From Omphalotus guepiniiformis (lineage: Eukaryota; Basidiomycota; Agaricomycetes; Agaricales; Omphalotaceae): DNA of 64,000 nucleotides. Positions 34,937-45,774 of this stretch are shown here, one piece after another (positions within the stretch are counted from its first letter, which is position 1; each line of letters begins with the position of its first letter). The DNA lies in contig JAQOOI010000020.1 of assembly GCA_028554645.1 (NCBI GenBank), positions 109,501 to 173,500 of the forward strand. The letters run 5' to 3'. Below the pieces are notes generated by a model that saw only the letters and a list, made by a program, of their open reading frames with translations, did no database searches and was not told the origin of the DNA. The position numbers and the translations under genes are program-made.

Positions 34937-35640
34937 TCAATTACTTACTTGCGTGCATGCGCACAGGCTCTCTGCCCCGTCGGTGATGACATAAACAAGC
35001 CAAAGCCGCAAAGTGGGCGCCATCTGACACAAAAAGTTGTCAAGAAAGAAAGCCCCATGGATATAATGCCATTGTTGGCACTTGAAGGCCGAGTTATCAA
35101 ACAACTGTGGAGCATTTTCGAGTTGAGGCTCTCTCTGAAACCATCTCGATACCATTTTGATGACCACAATCATTTCAGGCGATGAGTACATGATTTTCGC
35201 GGGCGAAGATATTCGGACGATCTGCCCGCAATGGATAGTTAATGCGAGCCTCAGGAACGCAAACAGTAGCACTCACCGAGACATAGTCTCCCTTGTAATG
35301 GTATCATCATCGACAATGAGAACAACCAAAGGTGCACCGTCTTCAGCAGTCACCGGTGTAGCCCTGTGTACTTGTCTGCGCCTGCGCTTCAATCACGAGC
35401 GGATTAGGCTTCACCACAACCACCTTCTTCGCTTCCGAATTCTCAGCAATACCACCATCCTTCGTATTTTGACTTGACGAATACTTCTTAATCAACGGCG
35501 CATCACTATCCTGCCTGTCATCGCTGTCAGAAGCTATTGCTACCTGCGGACGAGCGATTTGGACGCGGCGTCGACCCAGCTGAAGTTGAGAATATGTCGC
35601 TCCATTTGCTGCCATACGATCTCCTATTAAATATCTCATC
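34937..35640 (-). pseudogene. Response-regulator receiver fragment of a hybrid histidine kinase
   Basis: On the minus strand at about 35350-35278 the reading PLVVLIVDDDTITRETMSR is the start of a receiver domain, with the acidic DDD pocket before the first helix. It ends at a GTGAGT donor. Upstream, 35640-35343 reads a disordered Ser/Asp/Lys-rich linker (SDSDDRQDSDAPLIKKYSSS) one frame off. Downstream, LDN...QM and VYVITDGAE (35050-34960) are weak echoes of the phosphoacceptor and switch regions. Receiver domains at the ends of fungal hybrid kinases relay phosphate from a histidine. Here the frame is broken and the kinase part is missing. Confidence 0.5.
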
Positions 35641-36850
35641 GTATCTGGACTTTCCTGATATGCATATACTGCAGTCAGTGAGTGATGCCTTTTTTTTTCT
35701 CTCTCTCTTCTTGTCGGCGGACTTTGGAAGTGGATAGGAGTGGGGTAGAAATGTTGGCACAGGAGGAGAGCGGGAGCAGATGGTTCGCTCGAGAACAGTG
35801 GAAAGATCTCCTATGTGCTTGAAGAATAAAAAATTTGGTGGAATGGTCTTTACTCCTCGCTTTTCTATTAAAATCTCTCGAACGAACTGGTGCTATGGTG
35901 GTCTGGTCTGTCTTTGAAGGCTCATCTGCTAATAAATATTTTTTTTCGACTTTGTCTAGACTTGCAATTTGCTTTACTATTCATCTACAACTCGTCCTGT
36001 CTATCGCAAACTCGCTACGGACCTCCTACGACGATGTCGTCCATTACCCTTAAAAGGCTTTTTCAACGCCTAAGTGATCTGACAACGCCACAACTTATGC
36101 GCTGCGTCAACAAAGCTCATCATTACGAACGAGTGCCCCTCGACCTATCTCTGCACCTGTCAGACGTTGCGCTGATGCCGACGCCTTGCATGCTAATGGT
36201 CATGGACCTGTCAATACGCGCAATCATTACCTCGAATGCGAGTCGTCGCTGGATAACCAAAGCCTGATCTCCACTTCGAACAAATGGTACAAAGTGGTGC
36301 GCGCGCCACCGGGAGAGGAGGTCGATTGGCTGCCACCGATTGCGTCTAGCTATACCCTATGTGCGACAAAAAGTGGCGAGGTGGTATGCTGGGACGTCCA
36401 GACGGACACCTGCTTAGCAGAATGGAACCCCGGAGAAAGATGGGAGCTCTGGAAGTGCCGCGTTGAATTTGAGGAGAAGATGGTGTACTTTACCATGGCG
36501 AAAGTGTTACATGGCTCGTGAGTGCATCCATTAGTCTTTTCCCCTGTCTTTTTTCTGATATCAGGTTTATAGCTATGATGACAGTAGGGTAGCGGAACAG
36601 TAGGGTAATGGAATTTGCCCTCATGCGTCTTCAGTTCTATGAGAACTCGAGCGGCAAAAAGGTCGCTTTGCCCACGTTCTCGCACGTTGCGTTGATTAAG
36701 ACGATAGGCGTAGTCATGAATATTGATCCGTCTGCGAGATTACTGTCCGCTTTCATCTGGGTGACAAACTCAAATACGATCGGGCTCTACGTGCTCCTCG
36801 ACTTCTTCCAGCTTTTGATCAAGCAGACCTTATTGAAAGTGGTGATATTT
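35594..36850 (+). pseudogene. F-box protein gene, decayed
   Basis: The first exon at 35594-35677 encodes MSLHLLPYDLLLNISSYLDF, a good F-box start, and ends at a GTGAGT donor. A later exon reads VYRKLATDLLRRCRPLPLKG (about 35995-36055). Two extra bases in a T-run there shift the frame, which continues RLSDLTTPQLMRCVNKAHHY. The segment 36270-36520 holds YKVVRAPPGEEVDWLPPIAS and SGEVVCWDVQTDTCLAEWNP, a beta-propeller-like domain, ending at a second donor. A third exon at about 36602-36830 reads FSHVALIKTIGVVM. F-box proteins usually hand substrates to SCF ubiquitin ligases. The frameshift makes this copy non-functional unless it is a sequencing error. Confidence 0.65.
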
Positions 36851-38139
36851 GTTCGGGATATATTTGGTTTTGGAGGCAATGCTGGCGCTGGACCTGGATT
36901 CTTCCCTCGCAGACATCGCAGCGCAGGTTGGTCCAACTCCGAGTATACTACCGCGGCACTGACCCTTTTTTCAGGACAATGTGGCGATGTTGGGGCCCAC
37001 TCGAAGTAAACGGTGCTTCACCCACTTTGCACATTCCCTTCTTCTTGACACGCACGCTGCTGGTTACCCTCCTGCCTCGTAGTTGTGAGGCTCTTGTTAA
37101 AATCAACGTTAGGTTTCACCCAAGTGTGATTTCATGCGGGCGAAAGAAGCCATACGGCTGCCTAGCATGATGACATCCTTTGATCGACGACGAGCGGCAT
37201 TCCTTACCGGCACACAACTGCAGTAGCATATTGTGCGAGATTTGTCGCCCGGAATGAAGGGGGAGACTTTGGGGATCGGGGTGTGGGGTAGAACACTGTT
37301 GCTTGGTGCTGGGATTCGGTTGCTTCTGCGGTTTTTGCTGGCTGAGACCAACTCGTTTGGCGCGAATCTGATTGCCATTAGCCACTCGATTGCACAAATC
37401 GCACACAGCGGTATCCACCACCTAAAGCACAACCGCTCCCCCCCACATATAATTTTCCACCGCATCGGCGAATTCCTCGCTGCCTTAAACGCCCTATGGC
37501 TCCTAACAGTCTGCGTCTTCGATTTACTGCCGCCTTTTTTCAATACTGCAACTCGAGATGCGCTTGGGTATAGATTTTGGAGACGTAGCAGCGATGAAGT
37601 TGGCGTATATTGGGAGCGCTCGGGTTAGAGTGGTGTTTAGTTTTGTGGATGTGTTGATTCGTCCCGAGTTGTCTCCGAGTGAATTCCAGCGAATAGTATA
37701 TTATATCCGTTGGTTGGGTCTTTTATGCTGACCTGCCTGCAAGAGGCCGAGGCGCCAATGAGCTGGGTTAAAAACATTCAATGAGCAGATTCGCACAGCA
37801 CATCGTCCTCCGAGCGGTCACCACGAATTGATTGATTCCGGATTGTGAGTAGCTCATACATCTCGCATGTAGCTGATTCAGCTATCCAGCTATGTGGTAT
37901 TGGATCGAGGATGAATGCAAAACTTAGCATGTGAGTTGTTTGCCTTCAGTCATGGATGACTTTCGACTAATCTACAGTACTCTATTAGACCTGTAAACTT
38001 AGATAGAAATGAAATGGAACTAATGTCTCTCATAAGGACCAGTCGGTAGAGTCCATTGGGTAATCGTCTCGTCTCGCGGGTGCCGAAAGCGCTCCCTCGT
38101 TCACTGTTGCACCCGCGGCTACGCGCTCATTCATCAAAG
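36851..38139. other. No gene supported; open frames on both strands at 37.1-37.6 kb
   Basis: Opposite-strand frames overlap at 37109-37628. The plus frame is hydrophobic (FLAALNALWLLTVCVFDLLP) and the minus frame has CxxC pairs (VCDLCNRV). I cannot choose between them, and either may be debris from the neighbouring fragments. The remainder shows nothing. Confidence 0.4.
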
Positions 38140-38644
38140 ATGCACGGCTTCCACAACTTATGGAGAGCAGGACTCAAACGTTCGACGAGCCGATTTGATT
38201 ATGCTGGCTACATATATGTTTTTCATGTCAGGGGCACGCAGCTGTTCAAGGTCGGGAGGACTTCGAATGTGAGGAGGCGAAATCGAGAATGGGCATGGCA
38301 ATGTCGAGGACAACGCCAACGCTGGTTCATACCTATCCGAACTAAACACTGCATAAGAACTGGTATTTTTTTTCTGCCTGAGTATCCGATCTGGCTCAGC
38401 TTTGATCTCTTTCATTTGCAATAGAACGTTTGGTTCATTTGTTTCTGGAGCGCATCTGTCTTCGACGACCTAAAGAACTTTGTCAACGATGTAAGTCGTT
38501 GGTTTCATTTTCTCGGGCAGACGGCAGCCTTACAGTGACAAAGGCGGACGACGACATCGTGAACTTTTCGCGTTTGCTGGTCGTCCATCGCTCGTGTATG
38601 AGCATCTGCTCTCGCCAATCATCAAGCATATTCGAAAGCTGTAA
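38140..38644 (+). CDS. GIY-YIG / T5orf172-type small nuclease-fold protein, 133 aa
   Basis: The ATG at 38140 opens MHGFHNLWRAGLKRSTSRFD. The core GYIYVFHVRG..LFKVGRTSNVRRRNREW is the T5orf172/MUG113 version of the GIY-YIG fold. A 62-base intron (38363-38424) splits a Glu codon and continues ERLVHLFLERICLRRPKELC, which is the conserved second half. A short second intron (best fit 38495-38535, weak donor) allows the ending RHRELFAFAGRPSLVYEHLL and SPIIKHIRKL with stop at 38642-38644. The sum of exons is a multiple of three. Fungal members are small, multicopy and often near transposons. DNA binding or cleavage is inferred from the fold. The weak second donor leaves open a frameshift instead. 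Confidence 0.72.
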
Positions 38645-38689
38645 AGGTGCGTTCTTTCGTTTTTCAATCTTGCCGAGTCGTGTTCAGTG

Positions 38690-38970
38690 CGGTATTCATT
38701 CAGTTCAAGTGCTAAGTTCCCGCCTTCTTGTTCATTCGATTATCTCCTTTGTTCATTTCTTGGTGTGTTTTACTTTGTTCATTCAGCGTTAATTTCGTTG
38801 AGTTTCATTTGTTCAGTGCGAAGTGTAATTGTGTTCGTTCGTTCGCTCTGTGTTCGTTTAGATTGTTTATTCAGTGAAGAATTGTGCCCGTGTTCATTCA
38901 GATGGCTTTGTTCAGTAAAATATTCAATTGAATCATTGTATCATACGCGACATATTCTTTTGCGTTCAGA
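38690..38970. repeat. Low-complexity ttcattcag-like repeats
   Basis: About 280 bases rich in imperfect gttcattcag / gttcgttcg units, with T and G excess. No coding potential. Confidence 0.7.
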
Positions 38971-39399
38971 GGAAAGTGAACACATACGCGCATGTTCAAG
39001 ATCGACTGAAAAAAAATACCACATGCCGCATAGATATGGTCCGATAGCGAAAGAAAGAAGGAAGGAAGCGCACCCCGACCGGTTTAGAAGCAATTAACTG
39101 ATTTTGTTGATTTTCAAATAAAGCTCTCCTGCTTCACAAGATGAACGCGTGTCCCGTCGACCGGCATCTGCATACGAAGTCAGTACTGGTAACTCCATGC
39201 ATCAAACAACACGAAGTCCAGGTACACGTCAGTCATTCGTGCCCATCTCTTTAGCAGCGTTTGAGAACTCACAAAATGCAAAGAGGTACTCACAATTCTT
39301 TTTTCCGCTGAGGTCCAGCAGGCTCGCTCATCCGGGTCTTCATCATCTCTGGAAAACTCTTCGTGCGCTGTACCATTTTAAAAGAATGTACTTGGTATG

Positions 39400-40230
39400 T
39401 AGCTGCAGGCCACCCTTGCCACCTTCAGATTGACCTTCACGAGTGCTATGAAGATGATGATCTGATCTTGCAGCCACTGAGCGCCAGGTAAATGCTCCTT
39501 CGACGTGAAAACACTACATACGTACCTCGTCGACGCACCCTCCCGACTCGAGACCTCTTAACAACTCGTTCGCAGCATCAACGCCAGTGGCATATGAGTC
39601 AACACCTTTCCTTCCGACAGCGCTACCTCCAATCCCACCGCCACCTAACTCCGCCTTCCGGCGCCCACAGTGTTTTCCTTTTTTTCTCATCGATTCTCGA
39701 TCATTATCGGTATTCCATCATTCGCAATTCCTGGTAAAGCTTCGCGAATTTGTTTGGTCGCTCCTTCCACGATGCTTTTGCCTGGCAGACCTGCAAGGTG
39801 TGCTATGCCTCGGATGCTGCGGACGTCGCCTCGTTAAACTGAAGGAGGTGAGGCTGGATGATGTGGAGTGATAATTGCAGTTATTTCCCCGCCGCCTTTT
39901 GGAAAAACCACGCCTGTTTACCTGCAGCTCGGCAGTTACACCGAATTGTCGGCGCATGAAGGGTAAGAAAACATGTTGTGTATAGTCAATCTGAGGCGCT
40001 TGAGTAGCATTTGTGCCTCCATTGAGAGTCAGAATTGATGTCAATCCTCCATCTCTTGAGAACAAAAGAAGGGAAGCGCGATCTGGAGGAGAAGAGTAGT
40101 CGATCCAGCTGTGACAGAAACTGCATCAAAGTGGCACCCGATGTCGGTTTCAAACCTGAATCCGCTGCACGGAAAGACGTACTCCGAAGTGTGGTGCGTG
40201 AGCACCTCCTGGAGGGCACACATTCCGAAT
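39400..40230 (-). pseudogene. RTCA: RNA 3'-terminal phosphate cyclase fragment
   Basis: Read on the minus strand: TAGSTTLLLQIALPF (about 40115-40065), then one frame off LLLFSRDGGLTSILTLNGGT and NATQAPQIDYTQHVFLPFMR, QFGVTAELQVNRRGF, then IRGIAHLAGLPGKSI, ELLRGLESGG and LQDQIIIFIALV (about 39490-39440). This is the order of motifs in the RNA cyclase family, which makes 2',3'-cyclic phosphate ends with ATP. At least two frameshifts and an in-frame stop break it, and the N-terminal catalytic part is absent. It lies downstream of the MCM-binding-protein fragment on the same strand, so it looks like part of a captured set rather than a resident gene. Confidence 0.82.
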
Positions 40231-40499
40231 GCCTAGTTTGTTAACTCTGCCTTCCTGTACACCAGCCTCAGTGATCAGACTTACAGATCCCTGAGGAAGC
40301 TGCAGCCAGCCACTGTAAAGTTCATTTTCCGCGTCATCTGCATGATCAACGTCCTTCCTGGGCTTTGATTCCGACTGGAAGGTTCCGTTTTTTTAACAGA
40401 GGTAGGGAAAGGGGAATGTGTGTCAAAAGAGGGAGCACTTGGGAGAGTACATGCAACAGGGCGGGGGGAGCCGAAGGAGAGTGGGACGGGGAAGGGAAT

Positions 40500-40700
40500 T
40501 TAGAAAGTGTAAGAAGGGGGGGGAGTGCGAGATTGAACCTTGGCTATAGCGGCAAGCAACGCCCACTCCGCGGCGTCTCGATCACCAGTCAGACCTTCTT
40601 CAGCAATCCAATCGATGAGCTCTTCACGTATTGCTTCAGAACCGCTGGCAGGATAGCGCGCGAGTTGAATTGTAGCGGTGAAATAGCACATGTTTTTTCA
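40500..40700 (-). pseudogene. MCMBP: MCM-binding protein (MCMBP/Mcb1) fragment
   Basis: Sixty or so residues on the minus strand: REELIDWIAEEGLTGDRDAA then EWALLAAIAKVQSRTPP. In MCMBP family members this region reads as a conserved helix pair ending AAEYLLLHLISxVYxR. The fragment is short, begins and ends without splice-supported neighbours, and is followed by an unrelated RNA cyclase fragment. The parent protein binds MCM helicase subunits during replication. Confidence 0.6.
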
Positions 40701-40753
40701 TGAATCCCCATCTGATCCCAGTAACCCGATGAACGTAACAAGGTCGGTGCTCT

Positions 40754-41215
40754 TCAACATCTGTCTGCTCCAGGGACTCTCTTCAGGTCCTCATCCGAGA
40801 ACGCAGCCGCAGGCTCATCTTCTTCAACCTGTTCACCATCGACACCACCTTTCCCTCTCCGCTTCTTCTTCGGTGCATCCCCTTCGTCACTGCTCACAGG
40901 TGCATCACCCTTCGGTCTTCGAGCTTTCTTGGGTTTCTTCTCCTTTTCGTTATCACTTGTCCATCCGTGCTTTACGCGTCCACTCAGTCGCTCTTCGGCT
41001 AACTTCTCAGCTTGCTTGCGAATCTCCTCCACGAAGGTTGAGTATGAATTTGTCATAAAAGGATGGGAAGTCTCACTTCTAATGCTGCCTCTCCTCTTGA
41101 CGCTTTTGCCTAGCAGCAGCACGTTTGGTTTACTCTTCCTCTTCAAACTGTGTTTGCGTTAAGAGATATTCTTCTTTCTTCCTGAGCATTTCACCGTACT
41201 TGCGCTGCTGGTCTT
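40754..41215 (-). pseudogene. CTR9: CTR9 (Paf1 complex) C-terminal fragment, fused to HIS1
   Basis: The minus strand reads DQQRKYGEMLRKKEEYLLTQ then TQFEEEE, a stop, and KRAAARQKRQEERQ. After a gap come EIRKQAEKLAEERLSGRVKH, KKPKKARRPKGDAPVSSDEG, and PKKKRRGK, ending EEDEPAAAFSDEDLKRV. This is the charged tail of the TPR protein CTR9, a Paf1 transcription-elongation complex subunit. The TPR repeats are absent. Its 5' end joins the HIS1 fragment in frame at about 41214. A premature stop near 41145 and frame changes make it non-functional. Confidence 0.75.
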
Positions 41216-41749
41216 CGGTCTCGAGAAGGGTCGCAATAGCGTGCAAACCATCTGCGCGCATCGTGTCTCCCTGAGACTCTGCGGTATACCGACGTTAGTG
41301 TCCAATAGAACGATAAGGAGTTCGGTGCGTACCAACTAAATCGACTGGAGATCATTTGGATTAGTTTTGTTACCGGTGGACCTGACATGCAGTGCGTGCA
41401 ACTCACCAATCCCGTCAGCCAGCCCGAGTCAACAGATTTCAACGCTACCGCCAACATACTCAATCTTCGTTCGTGAATCATCCACAAGCTGAAGGCGGTC
41501 GTCGAGGTCCTTGAAGTATTTCCCAGCTAACACTTCAAAGCTCGTGACCACTCTCTTTCCTGCAAGATCCTCAACAGTCTTGATAGGGCCTGCTTCCGGT
41601 ACTTGAACTTGCAGCGCACATTTACCGAAGCCAAGGCGAAGTTCTTCGGTGATGTGTTCTTGCATTTGGGATTCAAGGATGACATCGTGACCGGTTATAC
41701 CCAAGTCTACGTTACCCCTCAGAGCGAAAGACTTCACCATCTCGGTCAA
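41216..41749 (-). pseudogene. HIS1: HIS1 (ATP phosphoribosyltransferase) C-terminal fragment
   Basis: The minus strand reads NVDLGITGHDVILESQMQEH, LRLGFGKCALQVQVPEAGPI, KTVEDLAGKRVVTSFEVLAG and RTKIEYVGGSVEIC, then a stop, LGLADGIG, and after an intron-like gap GDTMRADGLHAIATLLETE. These are consecutive motifs of the enzyme that starts histidine synthesis by joining ATP and PRPP. The N-terminal PRPP-binding part is missing. The stop replaces the expected Ala-Cys after VE. It runs directly into CTR9 sequence in the same frame. Confidence 0.85.
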
Positions 41750-42858
41750 TCAACCGCACCTCTCTCCCTATCTATCACTCTGCACACAAGGATCAGGTTT
41801 TTTGAGATTTAGTATATGAACCAAAAGAAAAAAAACCTCAATCACAATCGTTAATTCCGACCTCGACTCGACCCGTTAAGTTTCCCAGCTTTAAATCCCG
41901 AGCAGCCGTTTGAGATATTCACTACCTTCGGTGTGAGAATAAACACCGTTAGCGGCACCAATCTGCGTGTGGATGAGAGTCTGATGAATGCTGGATAAAT
42001 GGCCACTGAGAGTCTTATGAGTAGCTGCTGACCAGGCGAGGAGTGTCGAAGAGCGTCCGATCTTCGGGTATTTTGTTTCTCGCCCGAGAAATGGTATTAA
42101 TTTCGAACGAGAAAGGAAATAAATCCCCATACCTTTCCCTGAGGATAAAGCATACCTTTTGCGGTAGACATTTTTTGAATATTTACAAGGATAAAGGCAT
42201 TGAATCCCTGTGTCTTTCCCAGCAGTGATTGTGCGTCATTCTCCAAGGTTAAATCATATCTTTCTCAATCAAGATAGCATCCATTTCTAAAATTTTTTCC
42301 CCACCAAAAATTGTAATATTTGTCTAAATCTTTCCCCTATACTTTCTCTCCTGGGAAAGAAAAGCGTGGGGGTAGTGACACCAGGCTAGTTTGGCTGCCG
42401 ACTGTCGTTACGCCTATCTCGCTGAAACTTGCTTCATTTGAGTATATACCCTGGATACATTTGTTATTGCATCTTATCTTGACATACATGAAGCTCGTGA
42501 AGTGTATTCATCCCCTGTATGCGAAGTGGGGACATGGGTACTACTTACTGACTTCAAAGTCAGTAGGATCCTGTAGGATTTAATGCTGCCTTACCGATGC
42601 CAGAGTCAGTTACGCAAAGACGGCACATAGAAACCCGTCAGGACTTCACGCGATCGCCCGACTTCGACAGTTCATTTACGAGAAGGTCTTCAGACTACGA
42701 TGGCCTATGTTCTTGTTTCACTATGGTCTCCTCTAATATAATATCGGCTCGAAGTGCTCACAGACAAAAGCAAGAGCGAGGCAGTTTGAACATTGCCGAA
42801 TGACTATGGAGGACGGTACAAAAGTGAGAAGTTTAGACATACAAACATACGCGTCACA
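41750..42858. other. No intact gene; possible host-gene scrap and an AT-rich repeat copy
   Basis: A minus-strand phrase at 42000-41891 (HLSSIHQTLIHTQIGAANGV, then EGSEYLKRLLGI and a stop) looks like the C-terminus of a conserved protein that I cannot name. 42045-42365 is one copy of an AT-rich dispersed repeat. The rest is featureless. Confidence 0.45.
42045..42365 (+). repeat. AT-rich dispersed repeat, copy 1 (partner near 50800-51105)
   Basis: It starts with ttcgggtattttgtttctcgcccgagaaa and ends with ctttcccctatactttctctcctgggaaag. The same boundary phrases bracket a stretch of similar length at 50800-51105, and the phrase ctttcccagcag occurs inside both. The interior is AT-rich and diverged. 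It could be a MITE or a solo LTR; no target duplication was found. Confidence 0.65.
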
Positions 42859-43483
42859 TTATCTACGAGAAGCTGCGCGAGACTTCGGAAGAAAAGGTGG
42901 CCATCGAAATGTCTTGGTAGGAGGCGCTTCAATATCTCGATCCTTCGCCAGCGCTGCTACCGACTGTCTAAGGGAATAGGAGACCACCGGCGGACGGTCA
43001 ATGGTGTTGTTACACATAGCGCACTTCATCGTTTTCCAGCAGCGGCGTTGTTTTTTACGGCGCTGTTCTTCTAAATGGCGAATTGCTTGCCCCGTCAAAC
43101 AACTGCCACACATAGTGTGACCACAAGGTAATCTGAAAATCCTGGTCAGTATCTGCGCGAGGGCCGACAATTAAGCTGCATACACGCATGGTTGCCAAGC
43201 TGTGTCCCAGCAAACTGGACACCTGTGCAGATATTCCTGTTCCTCACGAAGAGCCTGAAGAGTAGCCTTGAGGGTCTACAATGATGTGAGGGACAAGTGT
43301 ATCGGAGGAGTTGATTACGCGCACCTGAATTTCAGCTTTAGCTTCGCTCAGTTGCCCTGTTCTGGGTGTGCTGTGCGACGGAGACCGTTGCTGGGGAAGA
43401 GGATTCGGTCGAGATTTGTAGGTTACTAATGGCGTATTATTGGTTTTCAGATCCATCCTAGCTAGTGGATTAGCGTCTTTCAT
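42859..43483 (-). CDS. RING-finger protein, 177 aa
   Basis: Three exons (43483-43325, 43275-43184, 43141-42859) join in frame via 49- and 42-base introns, giving 178 codons. The start is the ATG of MKDANPLARMDLK. The N-terminus is basic and Pro/Ser-rich. A short coiled coil (EAKAEIQTLKATLQALREEQ) precedes the RING: HRCPVCWDTAWQPCV, then FRLPCGHTMCGSCL, with CAMCNNTIDRPPV as the last Cys pair; a Lys/Arg-rich insert lies between. Such proteins act as E3 ubiquitin ligases; coiled coil plus RING is common. It is next to captured gene fragments but its own frame is clean, so it may be live. Confidence 0.75.
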
Positions 43484-43793
43484 ACTGGAGTGAATTGGAA
43501 TCAAACCTGTGAATTGAATCTCTGTGTGAGACGGAGTTAGGACACGGCTCAACTGTGGTGAGGTTGAATCAAAGGTTATGGGCTCAATTTCGAAAGCGCA
43601 AGCATTTTATGGTATTCCGATGAAAGAACCGCGCGCGACAAAGAGACAAAGGGGAGGGGAGGAACGTGTAACATCTAAAATTCCCGAGGACTTCAGATAA
43701 GAAAGAGTCCAGGAATGAGCAATATGGGATGAAGGAGACTGGCGGTTCAGACGTATTTTGATGGCATAGACAGAACGTCAGGAATAGGGTAGA

Positions 43794-44253
43794 GACGAAT
43801 CGGAAGACGCCAAGTCTTCGCAACTCTCAGCAAAGCCTGAAGCTGAAGCATTGAAGCATTGAAGGCCTGACACCAAGTCAGACAGATTTGGACGAAGACA
43901 CCGAGTCCTCGTGATGCTTTCTCGATGGATGATACGATGGGTAGCTATAGTTAGTTGGCTGGACCGAGATAAGATGAACTTGAAAATAGTTTAAGCGCTT
44001 TAGCGCCAAAGCGTGTGAAAAGAGAAAGCGCGCACGATCACGCGCACGAATCACGATGTCGGGGGACGAAGCCTGGTATACGAATTAGAAACGCTTGAAG
44101 TTCTTCCTCTCAACGGTTCCAATCGCTACTGTCAAATACAAACCTTGATGCCCACGAAACATCACGAGGACTTGGCGTCTTCGTCGATATTTGTCTGACT
44201 TGGTGTCAGGCTTTGCTGAGAATTGTGAAGACTAGGTGTCTTCCGATTCGTCG
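43794..44253. mobile_element. 460-bp foldback MITE
   Basis: Long terminal inverted repeats: left 43794-43916, right 44160-44253. The outer ends read gacgaatcggaagac.cc.agtctt and the inner ends gtcctcgtgatg. The left arm has an extra 30 bases containing a short tandem gaagcattgaagcatt. The roughly 240-base interior has no coding potential. No clear target-site duplication was seen. The sequence is consistent with a non-autonomous DNA transposon. Confidence 0.85.
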
Positions 44254-45774
44254 TTGCATTGGGCCTTCATCGTCGTTTCACTATATGCGCGTTATCTCTG
44301 TCGCCTATACCCCTTCGATTTAACTCAAAATACACCGGAACATGCGTCATATCATCTGATATCTCTACATTGACACCATTATCGACGTTGGGCGACGTCG
44401 GAGCTGATGAATAGTGCTTGACTTAAAACACATTCTCGGTATTTCCAAAATCTTTCTAACTCTCAGAATTCACTAACTAACTGAATCTCGATAGTTGAAT
44501 GCCCCCTCTTAACCCGGCCGCCGAGTCATGAAGTGTAATTGAACTCACTAGGTATGGTCATCCTTCTTGCCTCTCATTTTATGTCCTTCCGTTGTCCTTG
44601 GTGGAAGGCGTGCGCTAACCTTTGACTCGACAGAAATTCTAGTCGACAGATGAAGACTCGTAATGGAAAATTCATCGATCGAGTTGATGAGTTTCGAAGA
44701 GCATGGATCCCTAGCACTATGAAGCGCTAGACTAGACGACAGATGCATCGATGCAGACTCCCACCGGAAATTGAAGTTTTGTTCCTGCTTTCGTCGTCTT
44801 TAGTGCTTCAAAATCATATAGGCAACGTTTGGTCAAACGCCGTTGAATTCGTTCGAACCTCTGGGTTTGAGTTGTTTTGGGTGAGTTTAATGCCATCCGT
44901 CGGTTGATATGTACTAACTGTTGCGTACAGGCACGTTAGATGGATATATATATGTTGTTTTCATACACCCTACATGAGAGGCCAGCGCGAGAACTACGTT
45001 TATTGGTTTTGAATGCCTCGACGTCCGCCGTCAACGTGCTGGAAAATGTCTTGGCGGCGACCAACATATCACTGGCGGTATGTGATGACTTGGTGCCCGG
45101 TTGGTTCAGCGTCACCAGCTTGGTGATGGTTGTGGAGACCTAATACTGGAACGCTTGCTCACCGTTGGCCGCGGTTATTTTTACGTCAGAGCTGGTGAGT
45201 TGGGTTGTAGACTTGGACCCCATTCATTTATGCTGATTGCTCAGGCAGGAATGTTCAGAACCTCTATTTTTGTTTTTTGGATTTGTAGAATAGGTTTCCC
45301 GTCCGACAATAGGTTTCCCATCCGACGTCGGTCGAAGCCGTGTTTTTGGGTTTAGATATCATAATGCAATTGCGTTCAGAGCAAACAAAACATGCATCAT
45401 GGACTTGAGGCATGGATTGCTGCCGCAGCGCCGATCTCAAGTTATTCAAGCTCTTCTACTCTTTGTCACACCTAGTAAGCGCAAACACGGAAAGTGGTTT
45501 CAAAAACTGTCTTCCCTTGGCCTACAATGAACACAATTGCAAAAGAACTATCTTTGCGCATGTTTTTGCGCGAGTCATGAGTCAAGGTACCAAGTTCGAT
45601 CCTGAGGAACGATCTAGCCCAGTAAACGGTCAACATCGGCTGTCGACAGCGAGTACAATTATTTTCGTGTTTACCCCTACTAATTTTGGTCTTCTCTAGT
45701 TGACGAGGGAATCGGATGTGAGTTCGCTTCAGATAAATTGCTTGTATATGCTTACTTGGTGCTAAGATGACACT
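44254..45774. other. No gene supported
   Basis: Short frames only. 44941-45130 gives LRLLVLNASTSAVNVLENVL on the plus strand, which may be an upstream piece of the RasGAP remnant that follows, but the link is weak. Confidence 0.4.

Noticed and set aside
37109..37628. Overlapping long frames on both strands (hydrophobic on plus, CxxC on minus)
   Set aside because: Neither matches a family or has supportable exon structure; antisense frames in GC-balanced debris are expected by chance.
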